Part shown: positions 1-9,956 of the stretch, in pieces | Layout of the letters: the number at the start of each line of letters is the position of its first letter | Position numbering within the stretch: position 1 is the stretch's first letter | NCBI RefSeq assembly: GCF_026151205.1 | Contig: NC_087072.1 | Span: 12,998,169-13,058,168, forward strand | Reading direction: 5' to 3' | Origin: Bolinopsis microptera | Taxonomy: Eukaryota; Ctenophora; Tentaculata; Lobata; Bolinopsidae | Length of the DNA stretch: 60,000 nt | Made by a program: the position numbers and the translations under genes | Notes under the pieces: generated by a model | Seen by the model: only the letters and a program-made list of their open reading frames with translations | Databases searched by the model: none | What the model was told of the DNA's origin: nothing

Positions 1-2671
1 CATCACAAGTAGCACCCACCTTGAAGATCTTTGACACCCAGACACACCACATTGGCGAACAAACTTTGGATATAATCTTACATGCTCCCGAAGGAATCCC
101 TGGTTTATGGTCTTTCTCATCGTCACCAGCACTTTCACTAGGTCACAAGCTCTTTCACTGAAGTCATCAGCCCTTTCACTGAAGTCATCAGATGTGACTC
201 TGATCAACGGTATAGTTGTGGACACAACAAGAAAATTGAGAATAATCTTGTGCGAGGGTAGGGACCCAGATGTCGTTTCCATGGGCTACATCACCGGGGG
301 GGCAGGGGGGGCAGCTGCCCCCCCTGGGGTTTGGGGGACAAGTTTACAAAAACATGAAAATTTATTCTTCAACATAACATTAAACCAGACGGTTTGCTGC
401 TAACGTAAATTCGTGTCCCTCAAGTACTGGAAAATGCGTCAAAATTGTCTAATTTCCTTAAAAATTTTCCGGGGGGCTTCGCCCCCCTATCCTTCGACAA
501 GGGGCTTCGACCCCCTACCCCCCACCAGGGGCTCCACCCCTGGACCCCGCAGGGGGCTTCGCCCCCTTGCCCCCCCTGGGTTGAAGACGTGATGTAGCCC
601 CTGGTTTCTAACCCAAATAAACTTTAAGGAGGCTTCTCATCAGTAGCCGCACCTCCTTACTCGGTTTCTGAACTGGAATTCTATGGGCTTCCAGACGGCC
701 AGACCGAGTATTACCACCCCATCCTTCTAGAGTTCATCACAAGTAGCACCCACCTTGAAGATCTTTGACACCCAGACACACCCCATTGGCGAACAAACTT
801 TGGATATAATCTTACATGCTCCCGAAGGAATCCCTGGTTTATGGTCTTTCTCATCGTCACCAGCACTTTCACTAGGTCACCAGCTCTTTCACTGAAGTCA
901 TCAGCCCTTTCACTGAAGTCATCAGATGTGACTCTGATCAACGGTATAGTTGTGGACACAACAAGAAAATTGAGAATAATCTTGTGCGAGGGTAGGGACC
1001 CAGATGTCGTTTCTAACCCAAATAAACTTTAAGGAGGCTTCTCATCAGTAGCCGCACCTCCTTACTCGGTTTCTGAACTGGAATTCTATGGGCTTCCAGA
1101 CGGCCAGACCGAGTATTACCATCCCATCCTTCTAGAGTTCATCACAAGTAGCACCCACCTTGAAGATCTTTGACACCCAGACACACCCCATTGGCGAACA
1201 AACTTTGGATATAATCTTACATGCTCCCGAAGGAATCCCTGGTTTATGGTCTTTCTCATCGTCACCAGCACTTTCACTAGGTCACCAGCTCTTTCACTGA
1301 AGTCATCAGCCCTTTCACTGAAGTCATCAGATGTGACTCTGATCAACGGTATAGTTGTGGACACAACAAGAAAATTGAGAATAATCTTGTGCGAGGGTAG
1401 GGACCCAGATGTCGTTTCTAACCCAAATAAACTTTAAGGAGGCTTCTCATCAGTAGCCGCACCTCCTTACTCGGTTTCTGAACTGGAATTCTATGGGCTT
1501 CCAGACGGCCAGACCGAGTATTACCATCCCATCCTTCTAGAGTTCATCACAAGTAGCACCCACCTTGAAGATCTTTGACACCCAGACACACCCCATTGGC
1601 GAACAAACTTTGGATATAATCTTACATGCTCCCGAAGGAATCCCTGGTTTATGGTCTTTCTCATCGTCACCAGCACTTTCACTAGGTCACCAGCTCTTTC
1701 ACTGAAGTCATCAGCCCTTTCACTGAAGTCATCAGATGTGACTCTGATCAACGGTATAGTTGTGGACACAACAAGAAAATTGAGAATAATCTTGTGCGAG
1801 GGTAGGGACCCAGATGTCGTTTCTAACCCAAATAAACTTTAAGGAGGCTTCTCATCAGTAGCCGCACCTCCTTACTCGGTTTCTGAACTGGAATTCTATG
1901 GGCTTCCAGACGGCCAGACCGAGTATTACCATCCCATCCTTCTAGAGTTCATCACAAGTAGCACCCACCTTGAAGATCTTTGACACCCAGACACACCCCA
2001 TTGGCGAACAAACTTTGGATATAATCTTACATGCTCCCGAAGGAATCCCTGGTTTATGGTCTTTCTCATCGTCACCAGCACTTTCACTAGGTCACCAGCT
2101 CTTTCACTGAAGTCATCAGCCCTTTCACTGAAGTCATCAGATGTGACTCTGATCAACGGTATAGTTGTGGACACAACAAGAAAATTGAGAATAATCTTGT
2201 GCGAGGGTAGGGACCCAGATGTCGTTTCTAACCCAAATAAACTTTAAGGAGGCTTCTCATCAGTAGCCGCACCTCCTTACTCGGTTTCTGAACTGGAATT
2301 CTATGGGCTTCCAGACGGCCAGACCGAGTATTACCATCCCATCCTTCTAGAGTTCATCACAAGTAGCACCCACCTTGAAGATCTTTGACACCCAGACACA
2401 CCCCATTGGCGAACAAACTTTGGATATAATCTTACATGCTCCCGAAGGAATCCCTGGTTTATGGTCTTTCTCATCGTCACCAGCACTTTCACTAGGTCAC
2501 CAGCTCTTTCACTGAAGTCATCAGCCCTTTCACTGAAGTCATCAGATGTGACTCTGATCAACGGTATAGTTGTGGACACAACAAGAAAATTGAGAATAAT
2601 CTTGTGCGAGGGTAGGGACCCAGATGTCGTTTCTAACCCAAATAAACTTTAAGGAGGCTTCTCATCAGTAG
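1..2671. repeat. 405-bp satellite array, about six units
   Basis: Tandem units recur every 405 bp (unit starts near 1, 735, 1141, 1546, 1951 and 2356; the first interval is longer because of an insertion). The copies are almost identical base for base, so the array is young or homogenised. It ends abruptly near 2671 inside the unit and probably continues left of the window. Each unit holds an internal 21-bp direct duplication and, on the minus strand, an open frame of about 105 codons without an obvious early ATG (ATG-less part upstream of the 82-codon stretch at, for example, 711-959). I do not recognise that translation and treat it as incidental unless expression is shown. Confidence 0.93.
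280..603. mobile_element. 324-bp MITE inserted in one satellite unit
   Basis: Comparison with the intact neighbouring units shows a clean 324-bp insertion. It has 15-bp terminal inverted repeats (CATGGGCTACATCAC at the left; the right end reads CAGGGGCTACATCAC on the other strand, one mismatch). It is flanked by a direct 5-bp repeat, GTTTC (275-279 and 604-608), that is single in empty units. The interior is G/C-rich, with several short hairpins of the type GGGGGCTTCGCCCCC, and has no coding capacity. A 5-bp duplication with CAGGG-like ends fits a hAT5-type non-autonomous element, but the superfamily is inferred. Confidence 0.85.
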
Positions 2672-2689
2672 CATCTTTATACAGAAAGA

Positions 2690-4945
2690 TTGTGTCTAGT
2701 TGTAATTTTTTGTCTGAGATTGGGTTTTAGACCATGTGTTGGTTATTTAAAGAATGTGTTTAGATTGGAGGCAGAGTGAGGGGTTAATGTGTAAAAAATT
2801 AAATCTTCAATCCACAACTTATTTGATATACGATCTGATGGACGAAATATATATGAGTAAATCTAAGTCTTATAAACCAGGAATCATCTTTTTTGATCTT
2901 AAGAAGGCCTTTGACACAGTAAATCATGAAATATTGCTTCAAAAATTGGCATATTATGGAATTGGTGGCATTGCTTTAACTTGGTTTAAGAACTTCTTAT
3001 CTTGTAGATATCAATGCACTAGGATCAATGGCAAACTAAGTTCATTTTTAGAAGTTCTGAGTGGTGTACCACAAGGAAGCATCATTGGGCCTATATTATT
3101 TAGTATCTTCATAAATGACATCATTTATGCCTGTAACCTATCTAAGCCCTTTCTATTTGCAGATGATGGTGCACTATTCTTTGATCAAACCTGCAGAAGC
3201 ACATTTATAAACATGAAAATAGAACTTATGACAATCTTTAAATGGCTCAGTGTAAATAAATTATCACTCAATGAAAAGAAGACTGAATTCCTATATTTTG
3301 ATTCTGTTGATCAACATGATGAATTAACCATTGAATGTAATGAAGTAACTTTCACAATCAAGGAGTGCAAAGAGACAAAATATCTTGGCCTCATTCTAGA
3401 TAGTAAATTAAACTTTAAAAGCCATGTAGATTATATTATTAGGAAGGTCATGAAGAGAATTGGTGCCATGTATAAAAGTAAAGCACTGCTACCCATTAAA
3501 TATAGGAAAATGTTTGCCAATGCACTCATGTTGCCACAATTCGATTATTTAGACACGATCTATTGTAGAGCTGGCAAAACAAAACTTGCTGAACTTGACA
3601 CTCTGTACAAAAAGGTAGCCAAAATAGCTCTCAACGTTCCACAAACAGAGAGCAGCCTTAATGTTTATAGAGACATGAAATGGTTACCACTCCATCTTAG
3701 ACGACAACTCCATCTGTCAAATTATATGTTTAGAATCATCCATGACAATTGTCCTACAAACTTTATGAACAAATTTAGTTACATATCAGGAGGTAGTAGG
3801 AGCGGCGAAATCTGCAACCTATATGTTAATAGATCAACATCACATAAAAACTTTCAATACTTGGGGGCAAAATGTTGGAATAATGTTCCAACAGATCTAC
3901 GAAATCTGCCCGATGTTAAAAGCTTTAGTGATTCGTATAAGAAACAGCTACTCTCATCTATAACAACAGACCCTAATTATACCGTCGACAATTCATATGA
4001 CAAATTTTACACTGCAATCATAGTCGACGATAACTAAGCATCTTCTAATTCTTTTAAATCTGAGGCATATATAATTGATGTATCGAAAGGATTTTCCCTT
4101 TTTTACCACCTTACCATTTTGATTGATTTTGCACATGACTGACATGTTTTAACTGGAGAAAGGGTTCGCACAGTGGTAGTTTTATAAACCACTTTTAATT
4201 TATTGACCTATTATACCTAGTGGTAGTTTTATAGACCACATTTAATTTATTTACTTATTATACTTAGTATTTATTTTTGGTGACTGTATCACCCAGTTTT
4301 AACATTTGATAATTGTACAGTTTATTGACGACACATTGACTGAATGTTATTTTATTCTAATTTATATTCTAGATATTTTATTTATTTTTCAACAGACGAC
4401 AACTTCCTGTTTTTTCTTCTATATTAGTTACTCATATCTCTTTTACAGACTTTTTTACAAGGACATTGACAGATGATACTCACATTAGGCATTCATTATT
4501 GCATCTAAATTATTTCACTTGCATTAGGTTTAGAAATTTATTCTCTGGTTAACAGATTTCAAATGTTTAATTAATTTGTAGTATGACAGTAAGGTATATA
4601 AGAAGTTATTTAATTTTGCTTGGGCTGTTATATTGACTATTGAGATTTAATGATGATATGGAATTTGAATTCTATATAAATTTACACTATGTGGTTGGGG
4701 CATTTTGCATAGTAAATATGGTTACTACTCCTATATATCATATTATTTGATTGGTATTCGATTTCTGATTATTTCTCTAGGAATATGATTATTATATCTC
4801 AATTTGGCTTTAGGTAGGGTGCCCCGCTAAAAGAACTGGATTCTTCCAGGAAGCATCCCGTGCACAGACCTTGGTCTACATATATATTAAATTATTAACC
4901 ATTCATTCTGTATGTGCACGAAAATTTATTTCAATCAATCAATTG
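2690..4945 (+). mobile_element. 5'-truncated CR1/L2-like LINE
   Basis: The coding part encodes the fingers, palm and C-terminal region of a non-LTR reverse transcriptase (separate entry). It is followed by about 900 bp of AT-rich 3' UTR containing a roughly 60-bp direct duplication (about 4160-4265). The 3' end near 4920-4945 is a short TCAA-type repeat (ATCAATCAAT) instead of poly-A, which is usual for CR1/L2-group LINEs. No endonuclease domain or ORF1 is present, so this is a 5'-truncated copy that starts next to the end of the satellite array. The left boundary is approximate. Confidence 0.8.
2754..4037 (+). pseudogene. Reverse transcriptase of the CR1/L2-like LINE (truncated)
   Basis: The uninterrupted 427-codon frame shows RT motifs in order. 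Motif A is at residues 44-56 (IIFFDLKKAFDTV), the VPQGS motif is near residue 105, and the catalytic box is FADD instead of the usual YADD. Next come the KTEFL and KYLGLILD motifs, then the C-terminal domain typical of CR1/L2/Jockey elements, ending in a WNNVP-like motif. The N-terminal endonuclease and the first RT blocks are missing. The ATG at 2754 is only the first one in the remaining frame and not a real start. The long intact frame suggests fairly recent insertion. The product would reverse-transcribe LINE RNA at the target site, but this copy cannot do so alone. Confidence 0.85.
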
Positions 4946-5107
4946 TTAATTCTATGGGGTGCTATAAAATCAAGGTCTATCCACTCAATTCTGATTGCAC
5001 ATCAATTTTTTTTCCTGTCATCACTCCTGGAGTAATGGATATTATATGTTTATTTCAATGAATATAATAAGCAGTAAATTAGAATAGAATCTTGTCTTCT
5101 TTTCAGC

Positions 5108-6142
5108 TCACTCTTCTGAAACCTCTTCCTCTACATTCTCAACCTCATCATCAACTTCCTCATCTTCATCATCAACATCATCACCCCTGTCTTCATCGCT
5201 GGTGGTGTGTGCGAGATTTAGGTCCAGTTCGTCAACGGGTATTGCTTTCTCATAATACCGTCCTCTGTGTCCTCTCACTGCAATCAAAACTGTTTTGAGT
5301 AGCTCAAATCGCAAACGACGTCTAAGATTTGCCATGATGAGGCTTTTGTCCTGGCTGGTCTTGGCTGCCAGAAGTGTTGCCACTCGTTTAAGGAACATGG
5401 TAGCCTGTGGGCCCATACCTCCGGTGGTCGAGAATACAAGGCCATTGCAGGTTCCTTTTTCGATCTGTACACAGCGGTCTCCATATTTCCTTTCTTTCTC
5501 TCTTTCATGCTTATTGTACATCTTTGCTGGGGTGTTGTGATTAGCGTTGGATCTGGCTCCGGGGTGTAAAACCCTGATATCAAAAAATGCCAACTCCATT
5601 GGTGACCACAGACCTCTAGCTGCAATGTCAAGCCTTGCCCCATCATCCAGAATGGTACCAGGGCGAAGGCTTTCTCCAGTGCATGGCTGGAGTGTGGGCT
5701 CTACAACAACCTCATTACAGATTTTTTCAAGAATGCTTGCAATGGTGTCTCTCAGTCGGTTGTGTCTGCTGTTGACAAAACCTCCTTTCTTGCAAATGAG
5801 AATGTGGTTGTAGGTGTTATCTTTGCCACAAATGCATTTCTTGGCTATGTTGGCAATGGGTAGAGCGTATCTCAGTGCTATAGCGTCTTTGAACCCTTGC
5901 TTGTTCAAGACAAATTCGTACTTCTCATAAGGTAGTCCGGTCAGCCAGCTTGATGCACCTTTTTCACATGCATGTGGGATCTTCTCACTGATCAAAGGTG
6001 GTAGATCGTTCATCAGCTGGTTTTTGAGAGATTTGTGTCTCTTTGCATTTGACAGGCTAATGGCACTCTTGACCGCTTTCCCAGCCTTTCTGTTGGTATT
6101 GAGAGTGGTGTGTGCTTCATAATGTGTTCTGTAAGCTGCTGG
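5108..6142 (-). pseudogene. C-terminal retroelement fragment with restriction-like endonuclease-type motif
   Basis: On the minus strand the frame is open from just after a TAA at 6143-6145 to the stop at 5108; the first ATG is at 6013 (301 codons). The region has the order seen in restriction-like endonuclease (RLE) modules of early-branching non-LTR elements: C-x-C (CICG), then H-x4-C (HILIC), then RHN, then an ARLDI motif in the position of the PDL motif, then FDIRV. A GGMG block and an arginine-rich helix follow, then an acidic Asp/Glu tail. The frame begins with GASSWL-type sequence, as in similar proteins I recall from cnidarian and sponge genomes. No RT domain is found upstream (6150-6600), so it is a detached or decayed end. 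The family is an inference; alternatively it is a domesticated gene. Confidence 0.55.
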
Positions 6143-9100
6143 TTAGCCATGAGTGAGTTCTTGTATTCTCAATTCGATGTATTATTGTCTGTACTCAGAT
6201 GGCAATGAGACGGGTTACCTGGGGACCTCAGGCTATGTTCATAGAGATTAGGCGGAATGACAGGCTGAGCGCGGCCCAGTAATGAGACGGGCTGCAAGGT
6301 TCCTGCCATAGTTATATAATGCTATTGTTAGAAACCTACCAGGTACATGAATCTGTGTTGTCTCAGCCGAATGTTCGAAAAACCGAGGTTAAATGAGAAG
6401 GGGCCTGCCTAAAAAGATTAAGAAGATTGTTGGTGATGAAAGCAACTTAACATCTTCCCTGGATACCCCTTCAGTGCATCTACATAGTAGTTTACTGTAA
6501 ATATACTTCCATAATCAAATCATAAATCAAATCAAAGAATAATGACACTAACATCATCACACCTCATCGTAAATATTTCTATAAAAATTTGACTAAAATT
6601 TTAGAGGGCGAGAACGAACTTTGTGGATATAGAGAGTCTAGATTTGAACAAGGTCAAGGGTGAATTTAAAATGTTTCTGCCAATATTTAATCCAGTGTTC
6701 TCGGCCCACAGCTACAGGTTCCTCCTATTAAAAAAATTTTGATTTTGGTAAATGTGTGCTGACTCCACCGCCTATGTATTTAACCTAATATTTAGTGTAT
6801 TACAGGTAGACATTGACTTAGGTAGGTATTTTTCTCTTAGGTAGATATTAAGAATTTGGTAAATTTCTTAATTGTATGACTATTTCCATTATTGAGACGT
6901 TTTTAATATTTAATTTAAGAGGGTTTTTGAAATTTTTATAGGACTGGTTCACAGTGTGAACAAATTCCAGATTTTTATATTTTTAAACTGATAATTAATA
7001 AATGATTTAAAAGTACCAATTTTAAAGTTGCCATGCTAAAGCCTTTAGGTCCAAAAATATACCCATTATGCTCACTTAAAAACAACTCTAAATCAGTAGG
7101 CTGTCACTCTATTAATGCACCACACTGCTACCTCCACTGCACTGAAATTTATACAATAAATTCTACAATCCTAATTTTGTATCGTGATGGAGACCGGAGT
7201 CCATACAAAACATTTACTAGGTTGCCGTTTGGTGTGAGCAATAGCGAACAGCACGCACACTCCTTTGCCCCGTCAACCTATATCTAATCTATTTAAAGAG
7301 TGACAACCATACTACACATTGAATTAGGATTCCTTTAAACATCAAATTGATTTATTGTAAACTTGTTTACTCTGGGTATATTATTGCCCACGTTAAGGGG
7401 CCTGTTAATAATTTATTAAATTATTAGCTATTTTAGATTTAATAATAATCTGTAACAAATGGCATAGAATTGAAATTTTTGTTTAACTGAATATTCCAGT
7501 TGGGGAATATATTGTATTTTGAAGGTTTCATTTTTTACAGGTTCATTGTGATATTATGTGTATACTAGGAAGCCTGCGGTAACAGGAATAAAGCAGTATC
7601 TTTCTTTGAAAGAAAGTTTTAATCGCATCAACAAATTTCATCTTAACCAAAGATACAGCAGATTTAAATGTAGAACACTTTAATCACAACGTAATTACCA
7701 CAACACCGATCAAAATGCTGTTTCAACAATCTTTGCACGTGCGCATTACAACACTGTTGCTATGCAACCATTTGGTTTTTACCTAACTTTCTATTTCTCA
7801 TCCTATTTGCATGTGGGAGGTTGTACATACAAACAGACATACAGACACAGATAATCTTCTGAATTATGAAAATTTATCTAATTAGGGATGGGCACGGATA
7901 GCAATATTTTTGCGTCATCTATACTATTCTATAGCTATAAATTATGAATACATATTCTACTTTTCAAATAGTTGCTGTGACTTAATCACTGTTAGGACCT
8001 GTGTCATTTATAAATAACAACCACCTTGACCTGTCAGAGATGGATATTTCTTACCAGCTTCAACAAGTTTTCCTCCCGTGGCTTTCTATTCTGCCAATGG
8101 CTAAACTCGTATGATACAATTGATTTTACATCTCTATTTGTTTGTACAGTCCAGTATTTACCACTCGGCTGACCCAGCATTAAATTTTCAGATAATGGGT
8201 CTGACATATGTTTGTTGTACAAAAAATAAGACATCAAATCTTATTCTACAATTTATAGTGGAGTAAACATGTGTGTTCTTCCTAGAGCATAGATGGAAAC
8301 TTTTAGATCCAGTCAATATAAATAAACTTTTCATTTTATCTGATCAGGCTTAAATTTAAGTGCATTAAACTACTTATACAAAGTTTTCCATGTTATGGAT
8401 CATTCTAGTGGTAGTTGTTTAATTGACCCTTAATTATAATTAATCTCTGCATAATATACTTCATTAACATGCAGAGTGCCCCCCTTATTAAGAATTTAGA
8501 ACCCTTTAGCTGGTAAACTGTCTCATTAACATGATACCTTTTAATTGTACAAACAGTTGGTCTATAGAGATATCATCACATGACTCGTTTGTGAGATCAG
8601 TTGCTTGATATGTTTATTCTGGAGATCCTTAAAGGGAAGAATCTCCATTTCATTGCTAAGTCTTATGTCATTTGTCGCTGTAACTAAATGATGCAGATTT
8701 TGTGTTTTAGTGCAGGCAGCTCTTTGACCAATTCAACCCATAAGTTTGTATTTTCTAGTTCGATACATTTGAAATAATTGTCTTTGCACTGGTTATCATG
8801 ATATAAGGACGGTTTGTATGGTGTTTCTGAAGGTAGCTTATCTAACATAACCTGGTGATGAGGACACATGTTCATCATTACATTATTGAAAGCCAACATT
8901 TGCTTATATATACTTCTTCTGCATGCAGCATACTTTAATTCATATCTTAGTGCCTAAATCTTTAAACTGTTGCAATTTGCAAATAGCATAATAGCTAATT
9001 TTCAAGTTAGTTGCAGTATTACCTATCCTCCTTAAATATGATAAATTTTTCAGCAAAGGCTCAATTTTTGGTTTCTTGATTTTTATTGTTCGAGGTTGAT

Positions 9101-9422
9101 CCAGTAGTGTAGTAGCTGAGCTCCTGTTCTTTTAATCCCCACTGCACCATTAAGGTTTTATCATCTCATCAAAACAGATGCTCATTAAAATCTTTCAATC
9201 TCATTAAAATCTGATCATTGCAAGCTAATTATGTGGCTTGGAATATCAAAAGCAAGGACAATCGCTTAACAGAATTCTGTTTTTATTACTGACTTAACTC
9301 CTGTCTTGTAAATTATCATTTTTTTAAGGTAGACGGTAGTCTATCATGTTCAACAAACTTGAAATTAATGACTACATACCATGCTAGCCAGATCCAGAGA
9401 TGTGAACTCTACCTGTTAATGT
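6143..9422. other. Intergenic, no gene recognised
   Basis: This is AT-rich sequence with only short, low-complexity frames on either strand. I see no RNA gene, no conserved coding motif and no clear transposon ends. Two minus-strand frames (8034-8237 and 8684-8899) are discussed among the rejected items. The promoter of the receptor gene must lie in the right-hand part, but no TATA box or initiator can be assigned with confidence. Confidence 0.6.
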
Positions 9423-9956
9423 ATGTTCATGAGTTTAGTTTGGATAACATTGGCATGGGTAATCGGACAATCACAAGCAGTGAAAATCCCTGAAGAAGAG
9501 ATTGTTCCGATAGACTGTTCATGTAGTTACCCTGATAAAGACTGTAGAGAAAACAAGACATGTGAATCTGAATATGGTGAGTAATTAACCTTACCAGATT
9601 TAATTTTACATTTTATAGAATCACAATATGGTTTGGACAGCATCGATTCTCGTTTTTTTATCTAGTCTGTTGTGTCCAATAATTTACCGAAACACAGATA
9701 TTATGTTCTATATAATAAACCCCCACTACTTCAGGTTTCTGCTACTGGAAGGCAAAGATAGAGAACAACAAGATTTTGAGTAATGAAAAGGGGTGTATTG
9801 GTGCTCACATCATGCGTCATGTTTGCTTCCTGGACAGACACCAGGACGAGAACATGTTAGTGGAGTGTTGCAACACGACCCTTTGCAACAGAGACACGGA
9901 CAGCTTCCTAATACGTGTAGATAAAGAGATCAATGTTGGGTACGGTGAACCACCTG
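9423..9956 (+). other. Receptor exons 1-2: signal peptide and three-finger ectodomain
   Basis: Exon 1 (9423-9576) starts with a hydrophobic leader of about 19 residues ([12 protein letters not shown]...). Exon 2 (9735-9956) completes a compact extracellular domain with ten cysteines and the family hallmark ECCNTTLCN, the CCx4-5CN box of activin/TGF-beta receptor ectodomains. The intron between them is 158 bp with a GTGAGT donor. Exon 2 ends inside the first unit of a minisatellite (CACCTG before GTAAGT). If intron 2 is retained, the frame runs on for six codons and stops at 9974-9976. This would give a secreted ectodomain without the membrane segment. Confidence 0.92.

Noticed and set aside
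8034-8899. Two minus-strand frames (8034-8237, the first followed by a GTAAGA donor-like site, and 8684-8899)
   Set aside because: They look vaguely exon-like, but one upstream reading has an in-frame stop, no partner exon joins them, and neither translation resembles a family I know.
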